This document shows, one piece after another, positions 22,437 to 33,687 of a DNA stretch of 39,526 bases. Location: assembly GCA_034698045.1 (NCBI GenBank), contig JAQGAU010000119.1, positions 1 to 39,526 of the forward strand, in the 5' to 3' direction. Each line of letters begins with the position of its first letter. Positions within the stretch are counted from its first letter, which is position 1. The notes below the pieces were generated by a model. It was not told the origin of the DNA, made no database searches, and saw only the letters and a program-made list of their open reading frames with translations. The position numbers and the translations under genes are program-made. The DNA comes from Paramacrobiotus richtersi (taxonomy: Eukaryota; Tardigrada; Eutardigrada; Parachela; Macrobiotidae).

Positions 22437-22946
22437 TTATTGTCCCAATGCGTACTTAATATATTCAACGAGAACTGGACCAACCTGTCTGTAGTTTTTG
22501 AATCCGACCTTCTTGTAAGATCTTGCGATCAGTGTCCCACTAAACAGCGCACCGCCATCTGCCAAGTACCTTTCTGAAGTTATTCCATTGTCTGTCGATT
22601 GATATTTAGGAATGGTAACGAACCGGACCCGAACACTGTCACATTTTCGAACTAATAGACAGCATTCGACTGCACGCGCAGCCGCCTTCTTCGGCCAGTT
22701 GCACATGCAACAATCAAATATCGGCAGCCTGCGAACGATTTGTGCCTGGCAAAGCATGGAAATATCGTTGACTTTGTTTGCTTCCAGAAATGCACATATC
22801 AAAGTTACAATCCTAACCTGTATACCAAAACATTTGTTAATTTTTTCTTTATAATACAGAATGTTGTCCGCTGACTGCGACGAACGTGTAAAGCAAATAT
22901 TTGCAAGACCAATTCGCATCTTGTAGCGAGCCGAAGTAACCCCCAA
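22437..22946 (-). CDS. Possible hypothetical protein, 169 codons
   Basis: An uninterrupted minus-strand frame with an ATG at 22946 and a stop at 22437. It is cysteine-rich in the middle (DCCMCNWPKK, VECCLLVRKC) and ends YIKYALGQ. No family is recognised, no paralog occurs in the window, and there is no clear signal peptide. A frame of this length can occur by chance in 39 kb. It is listed only because it is the longest unexplained frame with a start codon. Confidence 0.2.
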   Translation of the reverse strand: MGVTSARYKMRIGLANICFTRSSQSADNILYYKEKINKCFGIQVRIVTLICAFLEANKVNDISMLCQAQIVRRLPIFDCCMCNWPKKAAARAVECCLLVRKCDSVRVRFVTIPKYQSTDNGITSERYLADGGALFSGTLIARSYKKVGFKNYRQVGPVLVEYIKYALGQ

Positions 22947-23168
22947 AGGGCGGAAAAGAGCTCGGCCGGTCTGTTACAGTGTTATTTCGCCAACTGAAAA
23001 CAAAAAAATGATTCCCCAAGGCGCAATATAAATCAGCCAGCCAGTCCTTGTGGTTAGTTTGTTAAATAGCATTGTAGTCGACCAGCCCAGCACACTTCCG
23101 CCCCTATTGCAGCCACTTCGGCTCGCTGCTGGATGTAAATCTCTAATAGCATTTCGAAGCTAATAATT

Positions 23169-25486
23169 CAGAGACTAAAATAGTGTCCATTAATGGACAA
23201 AGTGTCCATCATTGGAAAAAATGTGTCCATCTTTGATGGAAAAAGTGTCCATTTTTGTAAAATTCAAAAAAAATAAGATAGCGTTGGAGGGGTCCACCGG
23301 GCACCGAGCAGACCATCATAATGTACTGCAACAAGCAATCAGAGTGGAAAAGAGCGCGAGACATTTGTACTTTCTCTCTGAAGATAGCGTTTGCCGGTTT
23401 ACCAGTATATGCTGGTGCTCCTCTATGGTTTCTCTCTGCCCCTCTCAAGGCACAGCGATTACGTTCAGTGTACTGAAGGCCGGGTTGTCCAGTAGGACCA
23501 GTGCATGAATATGGACTACATATGGGCCGGTAGCATTATAAAGCAAAGGCTCGCCCAATCCCATAAACTCGAAGAATCATGAAGATGTGATTGCCAAAAT
23601 TTGCCCAAAAAGACATCAAAAATCGTTGAAAACTTTATGTGTGCACCATGTTCATGCTAACACACTGCCCACCAAATACAGACTTGAGGCAAGTGCAAGA
23701 CATCCTGTTTGCTCCTTATTATCTTTGACTATATCAGAATATTATAAACAAATATTCAGATTTGCAAGGATGGGAAATATTCAAAAATTCGTGCGAACGG
23801 CAAACGGAGTACGTAACTTAGTTTAAAACAGTACTTTGAAGTATTTCTTTATTCCAAATCATTGGAAAGCGAGCAAGATCGTCCCACCCCAACTTGTTGC
23901 AACCGATATCGCCGCCCCAACTCACTGCCATCGAAATCGCGCAGCCAACAATCGACAAACCTATTACCCTGGAGGAAATCAATGTAAGACGATTGTGAAC
24001 AAACCAGCTGCCATTTTGGGTACTGCTTCGGACGCGGTTACTGCAAAACGTGCGCCCAAAGTAATAAGGGGATCCCAGAACGTTGACGGAAATTCTCAGA
24101 ATGAGCTGATACGTACTCTTCAAGCTCAACATAAACCACATGCTGACCTTGTGTGAGTGGCATTCCTCGTATAAAAGATTTTGAAATTTAAGAGCGCGAA
24201 GGAGTATAACGACCATATCGCCAACCAGCTGAAAATCTAAGGCATCTCCACCAGATTTGTGAACGTGTGCATCCCAGCTTGTGGGGACAAGCTAACGTCG
24301 GCTTTTGCCAGGATTGGAAGCTTCAAGGAAATTACTGATAAAATTCACCAGCCTAAAATCTGGCCTTCCAATGTTTTTGTGAGAAAATGGTTGTACTAAT
24401 TTCTTGGTTTTCTTTGCTGTTTTCATGATCTTTTCTTTTCGAATGACTTGTTCTTCATGTCTGTTCTTTTGATCTCCATCGATTGTCTTTTTATTTCTCT
24501 TGAACTGTAGCAATTTGCACTTCATGATTGTTGTTTGCAATATTGCCGTGTTATGTCTGACGCCCAGAGTGGATGTTGTCCCGTTGCGGAAAGACAATAA
24601 ATCATCATATTCTGCTAGCAGCGAGCGCTGACAAAAAGTCCTATATCGACGCTGATGATTTTTCAGTGATGCTTTTTGGTGGTCAGCTGGTACCGGACTC
24701 TGCAGCGGAAAGACTCTGCTTTCATACAACAGTGCGCGGAAATACCCAAAAATTTACATTAACTGCAATTTGCCGCAAAAATTGCTCGTCGCTGAAAATT
24801 CTACAACGACCAACAGTCAGCCCGGGAAAACCAACCCCTTCCGCAGACCAAGATTACTATATTGGCGTTTTCCAGAACCTGTACGATTTCTTTTTTGAAT
24901 GCTTTGTTTTCTGTACAATTTTTCAACTGTGAAACAACGCAGCAGCGCCTCAACTGATTGGCTAAAGCCAGCTACGCGCCAGGACACGATTCAGTTGTTA
25001 AGTTGGTAACGAAATCAGAATCAAAAAAGGTGACTTAAGAATATCAGGAAGTACGGATCGGAAGAAGGCACAATCAGGAGGGTCACAATTTATTAGTGGA
25101 GAATCGGTCGTACGTACGAAAGAACGTTAGCTAGCTCGCTTGTCCGGCTGGCGCACATGCCAGATCAACATTGGTTTGTTTAGAATAATTAAGCTACGAA
25201 TCAACTTTGGAACGCTAATGGGAAAATTCCATGCACACAGAGAAGAGACAGGACCAGTGCGAGCATAGCACCCTCAGTGACCCCTAGGGGTCACTTAGGG
25301 TACTTTGCTCGCCTGTACGTATAACATTTTACACTCACCACTTGCATGGGGAATGCGTCAGAATCAGCTGAAAATTTGTGATTGTCGCTTGTAACACATC
25401 AAAGGCTTCTGTTAATAACGATAGCATTGCATTAATTAGCGTTTCTGAAAGTGTCCATCATTGAAATCGCACTATTTTAGTCCCTG
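23169..25486. mobile_element. DNA transposon-like element with 17-bp terminal inverted repeats
   Basis: The left end CAGAGACTAAAATAGTG (23169-23185) and the right end (25470-25486) are inverted copies with 16 of 17 bases equal. CAGRG ends are usual in hAT elements. Next to the left end, GTGTCCAT occurs four times within 75 bases (23183-23255), and AAGTGTCCATCATTG also occurs by the right end in the same orientation. Flanks share GCTAATA (23159-23165 and 25487-25493), but this is offset by three bases from the left repeat, so the target duplication is imperfect. No transposase is recognised inside, so it is probably non-autonomous or decayed. Confidence 0.6.
25259..25312. repeat. 54-bp near-perfect palindrome
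   Basis: The centre AGTGACCCCTAGGGGTCACT (25276-25295) is a perfect 20-bp palindrome. The pairing continues outward to 25259 and 25312 with only three mismatches in 27 base pairs and no loop. It lies inside the inverted-repeat element, about 175 bp from its right end. Confidence 0.85.
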
Positions 25487-25591
25487 GCTAATATCTAGTT
25501 CACAGCTTCGTCACAGTACGTAAAGAACATCCTCCGTGATAAAGAAAAACATAACAAGCATTTTGACATACAGCTGGCCATTGTAGCCTAG

Positions 25592-25939
25592 ATTTGTGCA
25601 TTTCTGGGAGCAGATGAAAATGACGGTATTTCCACACTCTCCTATGGCAAAATCGTTCAGCTTGCTGCCGAGAATTTGTTCATTTGTGCAACTGCGCGTG
25701 CATTATCATGCTCGCATGCTGTTCATACCAGGACCAAATTCTTGGCAATTCAATTCACTTCAGTTCACTATCACGAGCACAGCAGTACAAACAAAACCGA
25801 AATTAGCGTAGTAGTCAACGTAATAAAACCCTTGATTAACAGGAAAAATGTCCAGATAGAAATGCATCCAAGTACATTTAAATCGTATTACCCACCAAAA
25901 ACCACGACATCGGATTATCAAAATGCTAGTCATGGATGA
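25592..25939 (+). other. Open frame of 115 codons without an upstream ATG
   Basis: This frame stays open from just after a TAG at 25589-25591 to TGA at 25937-25939. It starts ICAFLGADENDGISTLSYG, and the first ATG is far inside, at the codon for residue 75 or so in some readings. It sits directly right of the inverted-repeat element and could be an exon or exon relic of a disrupted gene. No domain is recognised. Confidence 0.25.
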
Positions 25940-26003
25940 GCGGAATCGAGCACTGAACAAGAAATGAGTTCAAATGACATACAGATCACTTACAACTGGT
26001 CAG

Positions 26004-27064
26004 TTAGATTCTTAAACTGAAATGCAGGATTACCTTCATGGCTGCCGTCTTCAGGCCCTCCAGTTTCCATTCCTCGGCAAACTCAAGACGCTTGACAGCA
26101 TTCTCCACACTGAGTGTCAACACCATCAGCCGTTCGCATTCCGCGCAGAGTTCTTGCATATCATACCTGTCCGCCGCAATCCACAGCTCCTCCAGATTCC
26201 CATGCCCATCCAAAGGAATGCGACTGTATGAGAACTTGAGCATCGTCTCCAGTACATCTCGAAATATATCCTCAATCTTGCACACTCCCGACGTCTTTTC
26301 CTTCATCTCGTCCTGGAACATGGCAGCGAACACGGGTGACTGTGCGGCCAGGATGGCACGGTGCGCGGGAAACTCCTGCCCTTCGCAGATCAGCGTACAA
26401 TCAGTCAAGATACGCGAGTCGATAAGGTTCTGTATATCCGTTCGCGGACATGATTTCTCAGAGTAGAACGTCAGGGTAACGGAAACATCCACTCCTTGGC
26501 GTAGAATGCAACGGGTTTTTCCGCGAGCATATTCTTCAATTAGAGGGTTCAGTGATTTATCCGCCTTGGCCCATCCCTGATCTCCCACCACCACATCGTA
26601 CGGCCCGTCAGCGTTTGCCCTACAGAATTCGTGCTTGTTAATTTACTTGCTTTCAGAAGTTACACGTTGGAAACGTTCTGTTCTCTTTACGATGTGTCCT
26701 AATATTCCAGTTGAACCAAAACTGATCACCTACCGAATCCTGACTTCCACTGGAACTGCACCAGGAGAGCGTGAAGCATCGGCAGCACCAAGCAGACGAA
26801 GATCTGGGTCTTTGGGACTGATCGAAGCATAGAATTGCCCGTAGTCAGCCATCTCGTTATGCATTGCCAGCGTAATCGTCCAGATTCCTGGAGTAATATC
26901 CGGATATTTCCATTGCCTTCGCTGATTTCACTAGTATAAATCCATTCATTTCTGTCAGGGTCGGAGTGGGGGAACGATGAGACGATAAATTTATCGGTTG
27001 GGATTTTATAGAGCAGATTCACTGCATGGGTCCTCTTCAAAGGCAGACTCGGTTGTGCAGCCAT
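26004..27064 (-). pseudogene. MATH-BTB protein, copy 1, frameshifted MATH exon
   Basis: SPOP-like adaptor of Cul3 ubiquitin ligases. Exon 1 is 27064-26734 (MATH), exon 2 is 26619-26004 (BTB and C-terminal helices), with a 114-bp intron. Exon 1 starts MAAQPSLPLKRTHAVNLLY as in copy 2. Four bases are missing near 26915-26925 relative to copy 2 (after EIS), so the rest of the MATH domain (WKYPDITPGIWTITL) lies in another frame. The exon length confirms the loss: adding four bases restores the phase-2 donor. Exon 2 is intact and contains LTDCTLICEGQEFPAHRAI, VFAAMFQDEMKE and LWIAADRYDM. It is probably a pseudogene. Another start could still give a BTB-only protein, or the loss could be an assembly error. 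Confidence 0.85.
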
Positions 27065-28236
27065 ATTCGTGAAAGAAAACTTAAGGAAGGAGTTTTTCAC
27101 AAACTAAAATTTCAAGTGGCAAGAATGTCATGTAGTGGAAGTTGGAAGGAAGAAAACTGCAATCAGATTACATCATTACAAATACAATCATTACATGAAA
27201 ATCGCGAAATCTAGTAATTTTGGCAGGCTTGCGTTGCTGGTAACCGACTACCGAGCGCGGTCGACCGCGCAGACGTTTGAGTCTGCGCTTACTTACGTGT
27301 GCCGTGTCTAACAACTTCCGGTCAGCGCATCATTTGTCCAGTTTTGTCGTATGTGTCGCAACAGATGTTTTGTCGCAACAGATGTTCGTCCAATTTTTAT
27401 GAATCTGATGTGAATATTAAATTCGGTTAGTGTTACTGTTATATAGCTATGCAGTCATTGAGAAAGCTTGATTTGGTGTAATGGTACTTTGGTGCTGGCA
27501 GCATTTTGTATTGCGAATGAGTGGTATTGAGAGTACACTAATAAACATGTCAATGAAACCGATTATTGGGTATATCCACAATTAGGCCATAGTATGGCCG
27601 CCATACTTTGTCAATAAATACAGATAACTTGTCGACAAATAAAGTAAAACCAATCGTACCCACAAACGCACGAAGGTTTTAGCGGAACGCTCACCGGTGT
27701 CCTAATAATAACTCCAGATAGAGTTACAAGAAGAAGTGTTGCTTTTGCCTAATGATGCTTTTACGAAACACTGTCAGATTCATCAGCAATATAATCACAA
27801 CAGCAACAATTTCTTCACTGAACGCAGAACGCTTGAAGACTTCAGATCACAGAATCTGACAACCCTGCTGGTAGGCGGATCCGGGATTCTGGCAACATAG
27901 AATGTTAATGCAGAGTACTTTATATGAAACCATTCTACCGAACGTGAAGGTGTTAGTCGTTTTGTGAATTCTTAATGCTTTAAAAAAACGAAACCAAAAT
28001 AAACGTACTCCGTGATTTTACAGGAAAATTTCCGATACAGGCTACATACATTACACATGCACAAAAGGAATCCATCCGGACGTATTATCCAGGTACATGT
28101 CTAACCTAAACCTACGGTACAAATACAAATTATTAACATGCTACTTATGCAAGAGCTCAAAACTAGCTCTGAAAATTTAATGGTGAATGGCAAACATCAC
28201 ATCTGAACCAGTTATACGTAACTGCGGCACTGCCAT
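27065..28236. other. Intergenic between MATH-BTB copies 1 and 2
   Basis: No gene recognised. It holds two overlapping hairpins at 27255-27288. Confidence 0.5.
27255..27288. repeat. Two overlapping perfect inverted repeats
   Basis: GCGCGGTCGACCGCGC (27255-27270) is a perfect 16-bp palindrome. Its last four bases begin a second hairpin, GCGCAGAC (27267-27274) pairing with GTCTGCGC (27281-27288) around a six-base loop. The G+C content is high compared with the flanks. It does not fold as a tRNA. Confidence 0.7.
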
Positions 28237-29257
28237 TCAGATTTTTAGATTGAAATACACAATCAACTTCATGGCTGCCATCTTCAGGTCCTTCAGCTTC
28301 CATTCTAAGGCAAACTCGAAACGCTTAACAGCATTATCCGCACGGATCGTCAACACCATTATCCGTTCGCATTCAGCGCCGAGTTCCTTCATACCGTACT
28401 TGCCCGCTGCAATCCACAGCTCTTCCAGTTTCCCTTCTCCATCCAGAGGAGTTCGACCGTATGAAAACTTCAACACCACTGCCAGTACATCACGACCAAT
28501 ATCATCAATTTTGCAGATTTTTCCCTTCATTTCATCTTGGAACATGGCAGCGAACACGGGCGACTGAGCGGACAGGATGGCACGATGCGCGGGGAACTCT
28601 TGCCCTTCGCAGATCAGGATACAGTCCGTCAAGGTACGGGAGGCGATGAGCTTCTGCAGATCCGTTCGCGGACTTGCTTTCTCACAGTGGAACGTCAGGG
28701 TAACGAAGACATCCACTCCTTCGCGTAGACGATGAATGAAACGGTCATAATGGTCATAAGGGCGTCGAGCAGTGACACTTCTTTTAATTAGCGTTTTCAG
28801 AGATTTATCCGCCTCGCTCCATCCCTGAACTCCAACCACCACATCGTATGGCCCCTCAGCGTTTGCCCTAAATGATTCCCGGTTAGTATGGGAGGCCGTT
28901 AAAATTAGCAAGTTTTTTCACCTACCGAATTCGGACTTCAACTGGAACTGCCCCGGGAAAGCGTAAAACATCCACAGCACCAAGACGTGCAAGATTTGGG
29001 TCATTGGGAGAGATCGAAGCAGTGAGCTCCCCAAACCCGTCACCGTTACTCATCTTCAAGCGGAGCGTCCAAGTTGCTGGAACAATGTCAGGAAAATCCC
29101 ACTGCCTTTCCACACTGATTTCAGTGGTGTAAGAGCATTCTTCGCCGCGAGGCGAGACATCAGATGTGCTAATGAATTTGTCAGTAGGAATTTTGTAGAC
29201 CAGATTCACTGCATGGGTCCTTTTTAAAGGTAAACTCGGTAGGGCGGCCATATTCAT
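28237..29257 (-). CDS. MATH-BTB protein, copy 2, intact
   Basis: Exon 1 is 29257-28926 and exon 2 is 28867-28237, with a 58-bp phase-2 intron, giving 320 aa. Residues 1-111 form a MATH domain (substrate binding): HAVNLVYKIPTDKF, QWDFPDIVPATWTLRL, ending PVEVRIR. From about residue 178 comes the BTB fold, which binds Cul3: LTDCILICEGQEFPAHRAIL, SPVFAAMFQDEMKGK, VLKFSYGR. A BACK-like helical tail follows (LWIAAGKYGMKELGAECERI, WKLKDLKMAAMKLI). The insert between MATH and BTB (ANAEGPYDVVVGVQGW) extends the MATH sheet and is shared by all four copies. The alternative ATG at 29251 aligns with copy 1. It is divergent from F-box gene 2, with 348 bp between the two ATGs. Confidence 0.92.
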
Positions 29258-29605
29258 AAAACAAAACTGTGAATAATCGAAAGCGGCTAAGTGCTAACGA
29301 AAAAACACAAAAAGTACGAAAGAGTCAGAAATCGCAGCACTTTTCACTTTTCAGACTATGATTTCTCTGAACTACCGTAGCCAGCTTTATTTCTCTCAAT
29401 TGTCAGAGTAAGGAAAGTTTTGCTGTTTTGTACGGTGTCGGATACTACCGCCCAGTGTAGTGGGACGGTTTATTCATCGGTTGGCGCTGCAGTCTACCGC
29501 TGCTGTTTTGTACCACTGATCAGAAGTTTTCAACTTTTTTCTCGTTGCTGTTTGTTCCTTTTATTTTGCCTGGACGGTACACTCAGCCCTATAACCAGCT
29601 GCGGC

Positions 29606-31782
29606 ATGTTTTCAACACATGCTTACAACTGGAATTCGGTAGATATAATCTGCAACGGCGAAAGCGGAATATGTCGCATTCGCGGTATCGTGGTGGGTAA
29701 AACTGAAACTGGGCTTATTGTGGATTTCGGCGCGAACAAACAGCCGGAGCTGATTGCGTTCGAAAGGATAATTCGCGAAACAGAACCTGTTAAGCCGCCA
29801 CCAGGTCGTACGGAGAAATCGAAAGTTTCCGGGAAGTACGAAGTTTTGTTGCGGTTATCCGATGAGCTGCCGTGGACGTGGTATCCCGCCGAAGTGCTGT
29901 CGGGTTCGAGTGGTTCTTTCGCGCTGGTGAAAATCGAAGTTTCTGGCAGCCGTAGCATCACAGATGTCGTCCGAAAGACGCAGGTTAGATTTTGTGCCAA
30001 ATCTAGGAGCGTGTTACTAGCCAACGATTTCCTGAAAGAATGTGTTGACGTCCCTTATGATGATTTCGTTGTCACGCCGTCGTTTCGCAAATTATGGACG
30101 GGAAAGAAGTATCTTGCACGGACATATCCAATTGGGACCGCGAGCAAGAAGTTTTACTATATGCAGAGACGTCTCGACGAGGCTCTGGATCCGTTATCGG
30201 TGGTAAGTGTTGCATATTTACAAAATATTTCTGTTTGCGTGCTTACACATTTTGTCTCTGTGGACGGATGGTTGCGGATCTGCAATATCTTGTCATTGTT
30301 GCCGCTCTTGGCTCATGCACCAGTATTCGTATGTTTTTCTCGGGTTTCAAGTGTTTAATGAATTTACCTACAACTTACCTACATTTTTTCTTAATAATTT
30401 TATTTTTATTGCCCATTTATTTGTTAATTTTTCTGTTGTACTGAATTATGAATCACGTGTACTCTCGAAGAAAACTACATCGCATTGCCTAAATGTTGCT
30501 GTTAGTGAACTGCCATATCGAAATCAATCTGGCCTTCAGTGGAGATTATAATAACATGAACCATTATAACTATTGTAATGATTTTTGTTTCAGGTGAATG
30601 ACATTGAGGAGATATTATTGAGCGAAAGTATCCCGAATAATCGGCAAATTAAGCGGTCTCACGAAGACATCGAGAACGTGGATACGCTGCATCGCCACTT
30701 TCGCACGGAGACCGAAATGACCATCGGTAAGCTTTCGTATAACGTCCTGCAAGAAGTGTTGTCACATCTTCATATCGTTGAATTATCCCGTTATCGCCGA
30801 GTCTGCTCTTCGTGGGATTCGGTCATATCATCAGTGGACTCCACTAAAGTCGTTATTTGCGACATGAGCGCTTCCGCACATCTGGATTCGTATGCCTTTG
30901 CTACTGTGTTGTTCAAGCTCATTAGGAAAACAACGGAGTATCCCATTTTTCCTCGACGAACTAATTATCTATCGGGACGGGACAGTGGGATTTTGTTCAG
31001 GCAAACCATGAAGATTACTGAAATGATACTGAATCAAACCGGAATCACCATTCCAACGTTAGTCTTGGCGGATTTGCAAATTCAGAAATCTGATTTGTTG
31101 GAGCAAGACTACTGTATTGAAGACGCCAGCACAGCAATATCTAAAAGCCTTCGCAGCATTTGCCAGCGTCTGGTACTGATGCGTGTGACCGTGATTGATC
31201 TCTTTGACCGTGGCATTGCCAATTATTTTTTATCACCGAACTTGAAAGTACTTCTAGCAAAGATTAGTACTGTAAGTACCGCCCAGTTGGAGCTGCGGAA
31301 TGCTCTGGAGCCATCTGCGCATGCACAGCACCTTATGAAATCGGTGGACCATTATTACAAGGAACAATTGAGTGATTGGATTGCCAAAGCCAGTGAGATT
31401 GACACTGGAACGGGAGTCGCGAATGTGCGGCGTCAGGGGAAAATAATGCAGGTACGGCTACATAGGTACCGTACGAAATGTGAGATTTCGCGATCTAGCC
31501 GCTTCTGGACTGTTTTGCGAGATTTCCTGTCAATATGAAATGTCTTTCGGTCTATGAAATTGTAACTTGTTATATTGCAGCTTGTTGATGAATTTTCTGC
31601 TGTTTGGTTCGCAGGTTCTCCAGACTTGGGAGGCTGATGATCCCCGTTTCGGGCCGGCTTGTACGTGGAAAGATGTGGAAGCGGCTCAGCTCCGTAATCT
31701 GGACAGACTGCATAACATTACGGTTATGTGTCTGTTTAATAAGTTGGATTATATTGCACTGAAGCGAGACAAAAGGGACTAA
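29606..31782 (+). CDS. F-box protein with Fragile-X-like tandem Agenet N-terminus, gene 2
   Basis: Exons 29606-30202, 30594-31451 and 31615-31782, all phase 0, give 540 aa. It is the intact paralog of the gene at 15151, with the same exon borders and similarity along the whole length. The N-terminal barrel pair shows VDIICNGESG, LIVDFG, IAFERII, then LPWTWYPAEVL, DVVRKTQVRF and VDVPYDDF. The F-box is LSYNVLQEVLSHLHIVELS followed by VCSSWDSVI. The second half (SKSLRSICQRLVLMR, LELRNALEPSA) is shared with gene 1 only. The acidic tail of gene 1 is missing; the protein ends KLDYIALKRDKRD. Upstream in-frame codons before 29606 are not conserved, so this ATG is chosen. Expected role: Skp1-Cul1 adaptor whose target binding may involve methylated or other ligands of Agenet folds. 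Confidence 0.9.
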
Positions 31783-32637
31783 GAGGGATAAGCAGCTGAT
31801 GGCATGAACAAGGACCTGCGTTTCAGCCATAAAGAAAGTCCCCTTTTGTAGTGTATGTACGATTCTCATGATTCTTATTATCTGCTGTATAGTTCTAAAT
31901 TTCATGTTCACAATGTTACAGCTACGGTGGTTCTATTACAATGGTTCTGTTGCAAGTGTCACACTCTTTTCGCGAAAAAGGAGAGTAGTGTATGTACGAT
32001 TCTCATGTGACCTTCTATGTTGCACAGTTCTGCCCTGACCCGGCAATTACTGTCGCCGGTTTGCTTGTTTCTGAGATACGATTCTTTCATCAGCTGCTTC
32101 CTGTTCAGACTACGGTTCAGTACTCATTAAAACATACGACACAAACATCGCTACTTGTCCGAGTACTTGCAAACACCACACCCTTCTACTGAAGTGGAAG
32201 CTTGTGTGGCGTCAAGAATCGTAAAAAAAATCTTTTTGACATAAGGACTTCGTACTGTAAATTTATTTTTGTTCTTCTGACCCGAAAATATTTGCCCCTT
32301 TTTAATCAGATGTGGATAGTGATATTACATTTCACACGGAATAATTCCTGTCCTTGCACGGTCCAGCACGGACACCTACATATAAATCCTCAACATTTTC
32401 TCGGATAATAGCAGTGCTAAGATTTTACCAGTACAAATAGTACAAATAGGAATGTCCGCTATAGCGAAATAATAAAATTTGCAGCATTTGGTTTTTTACT
32501 GATAGATTTAGGGGCAATAATTCATTATAATTGTACCATGTTTTTTGCAGATAACCGCGAGACAGAGCCCCGTTTAACTCAATTTGCTAAAAACCATTCG
32601 GTTTTTGCTGATAATTGATATGCGTCCAGTAAGTATA
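31783..32637. other. Intergenic, no gene recognised
   Basis: This stretch contains a 22-bp direct repeat (31849-31870 and 31986-32007) and AT-rich sequence with AATAAA near 32470. No gene is seen. Confidence 0.5.
31849..32007. repeat. Direct repeat, 22 bp, spaced 137 bp
   Basis: The sequence starting TAGTGTATGTACGATTCTC occurs at 31849-31870 and again at 31986-32007, identical over 22 bases. The intervening sequence has no clear feature. Confidence 0.7.
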
Positions 32638-32703
32638 TTGGAATCGCCATTACGAAGTTTTATTATATGCAAAGATGGCCCTGGATCCATCATCAGTGCT
32701 AAA
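32638..32703 (+). pseudogene. Relic of F-box gene exon 1 (3' end), first
   Basis: The bases around GAAGTTTTATTATATGCA and CTGGATCCATCATCAGTG match the last 60 bases of exon 1 of the F-box genes (the segment coding FYYMQ and LDP). The donor GTGGTAAG is altered to GTGCTAAA. No other F-box exon is nearby. Confidence 0.65.
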
Positions 32704-32839
32704 CTGTATATATGTTCATAAAATAAATACATGTATGCATATTTATGAAATAAAAACATCTGCTACTTGCTAAATTTTTCCATTAAAATGTGTTTTTATA
32801 AAATATGCATTTACTACGCAGACGTTTGCAATTTCGAAT

Positions 32840-33035
32840 CCAAAGCGGGGTTACACGTAAAAGCTATATCTGCACACGGAAATCGCATTCGACCTAAGCA
32901 ACGAATCACGAATGCTTTAGTGCGAATGTGGCACAATCGCTGCCTTACCGTTCGCTAACTTGCTTTTTTCCGGATTGACGTTGCCCAGCAGAAATGCGCC
33001 TAAGAAGGGAAAGTGCAAAAGAGTCGACTTTGCAT
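32840..33035 (-). pseudogene. Relic of a peptide gene (D)
   Basis: On the minus strand an ATG at 33035 begins MQSRLFCTFPS and then stops, matching the signal exon of copy B before a frameshift. At 32840-32885 the start of exon 2 is still visible (CCAAAGCGG, TCTGCACACG). The cysteine core is gone and is replaced by the F-box relic. Upstream similarity to the peptide promoter blocks continues to about 33300. Confidence 0.65.
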
Positions 33036-33573
33036 CGTTGGAGGCTAGCGCTGTGGTTTGTACTTAATGCAGCTTGCAAGACTTTTGAAATAATTCGTTG
33101 TGCGAATTATTCTTGCTATTGAAAGTTGCATTGAGAACTGCATACTGTCAGAAGGAGTCGCGTCTATTCATTATGTATGTTGTAACATTGTTCCAGTTGT
33201 AGTATGTTTGTCCGGGACGTTGCCGGCTATTCTTACAAGTTAGCCCAAAACCAACAGCAGTGTGGAGCAGCCGTTTATTGTCAAAAACTATTATGAAAAT
33301 TACCGACGTTTGCTACTATCCCATGGCGACAGATGGTCAGTAGCTTTTCATCATGTTAGAAAAAACCGCACAAGTTACTGGCACGGATTGTTAATGAACC
33401 TGTCCAAAAATGAGCGCCAACAACACAGCTTGTTCGCTACCGCAGTTTCCACATTTCACCGCTTTTACGATTAAACAATCATTTCGGAATATGTTGTAAC
33501 AGTAGCAGAGTTCAGTATAGTCGTTTTCCATGCTCAAGCTAGCCATAAATGAATAAAAGGGCGTATTGGTTAA

Positions 33574-33614
33574 TCAATCAAATCACTGTCAGTCAATCAA
33601 ATCACTGTCAGTCA
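33574..33614. repeat. Short tandem repeat, 19-bp unit, about two copies
   Basis: AATCACTGTCAGTCAATCA is repeated with a 19-bp period, starting at 33581 and 33600, with part of a further unit on each side. Confidence 0.7.
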
Positions 33615-33687
33615 AAACATTGCCAGTCACAGCAGCGCGAACTATTCAAACTCAAGCAAACGAATCCGTACTGCATTCATAAGGTTG

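Noticed and set aside
24292..24932. Frames inside the inverted-repeat element as transposase
   Set aside because: No zinc finger, DDE or hAT dimerisation motif could be recognised in any of them.
26038..26466. Plus-strand frames over the BTB exons (also 28187-28567, 33716-34030, 38351-38653)
   Set aside because: Antisense shadows that recur because the BTB coding strand is conserved.
27230..27310. tRNA-like fold around the twin hairpins
   Set aside because: The stems do not form a cloverleaf and there is no acceptor stem or T-loop.
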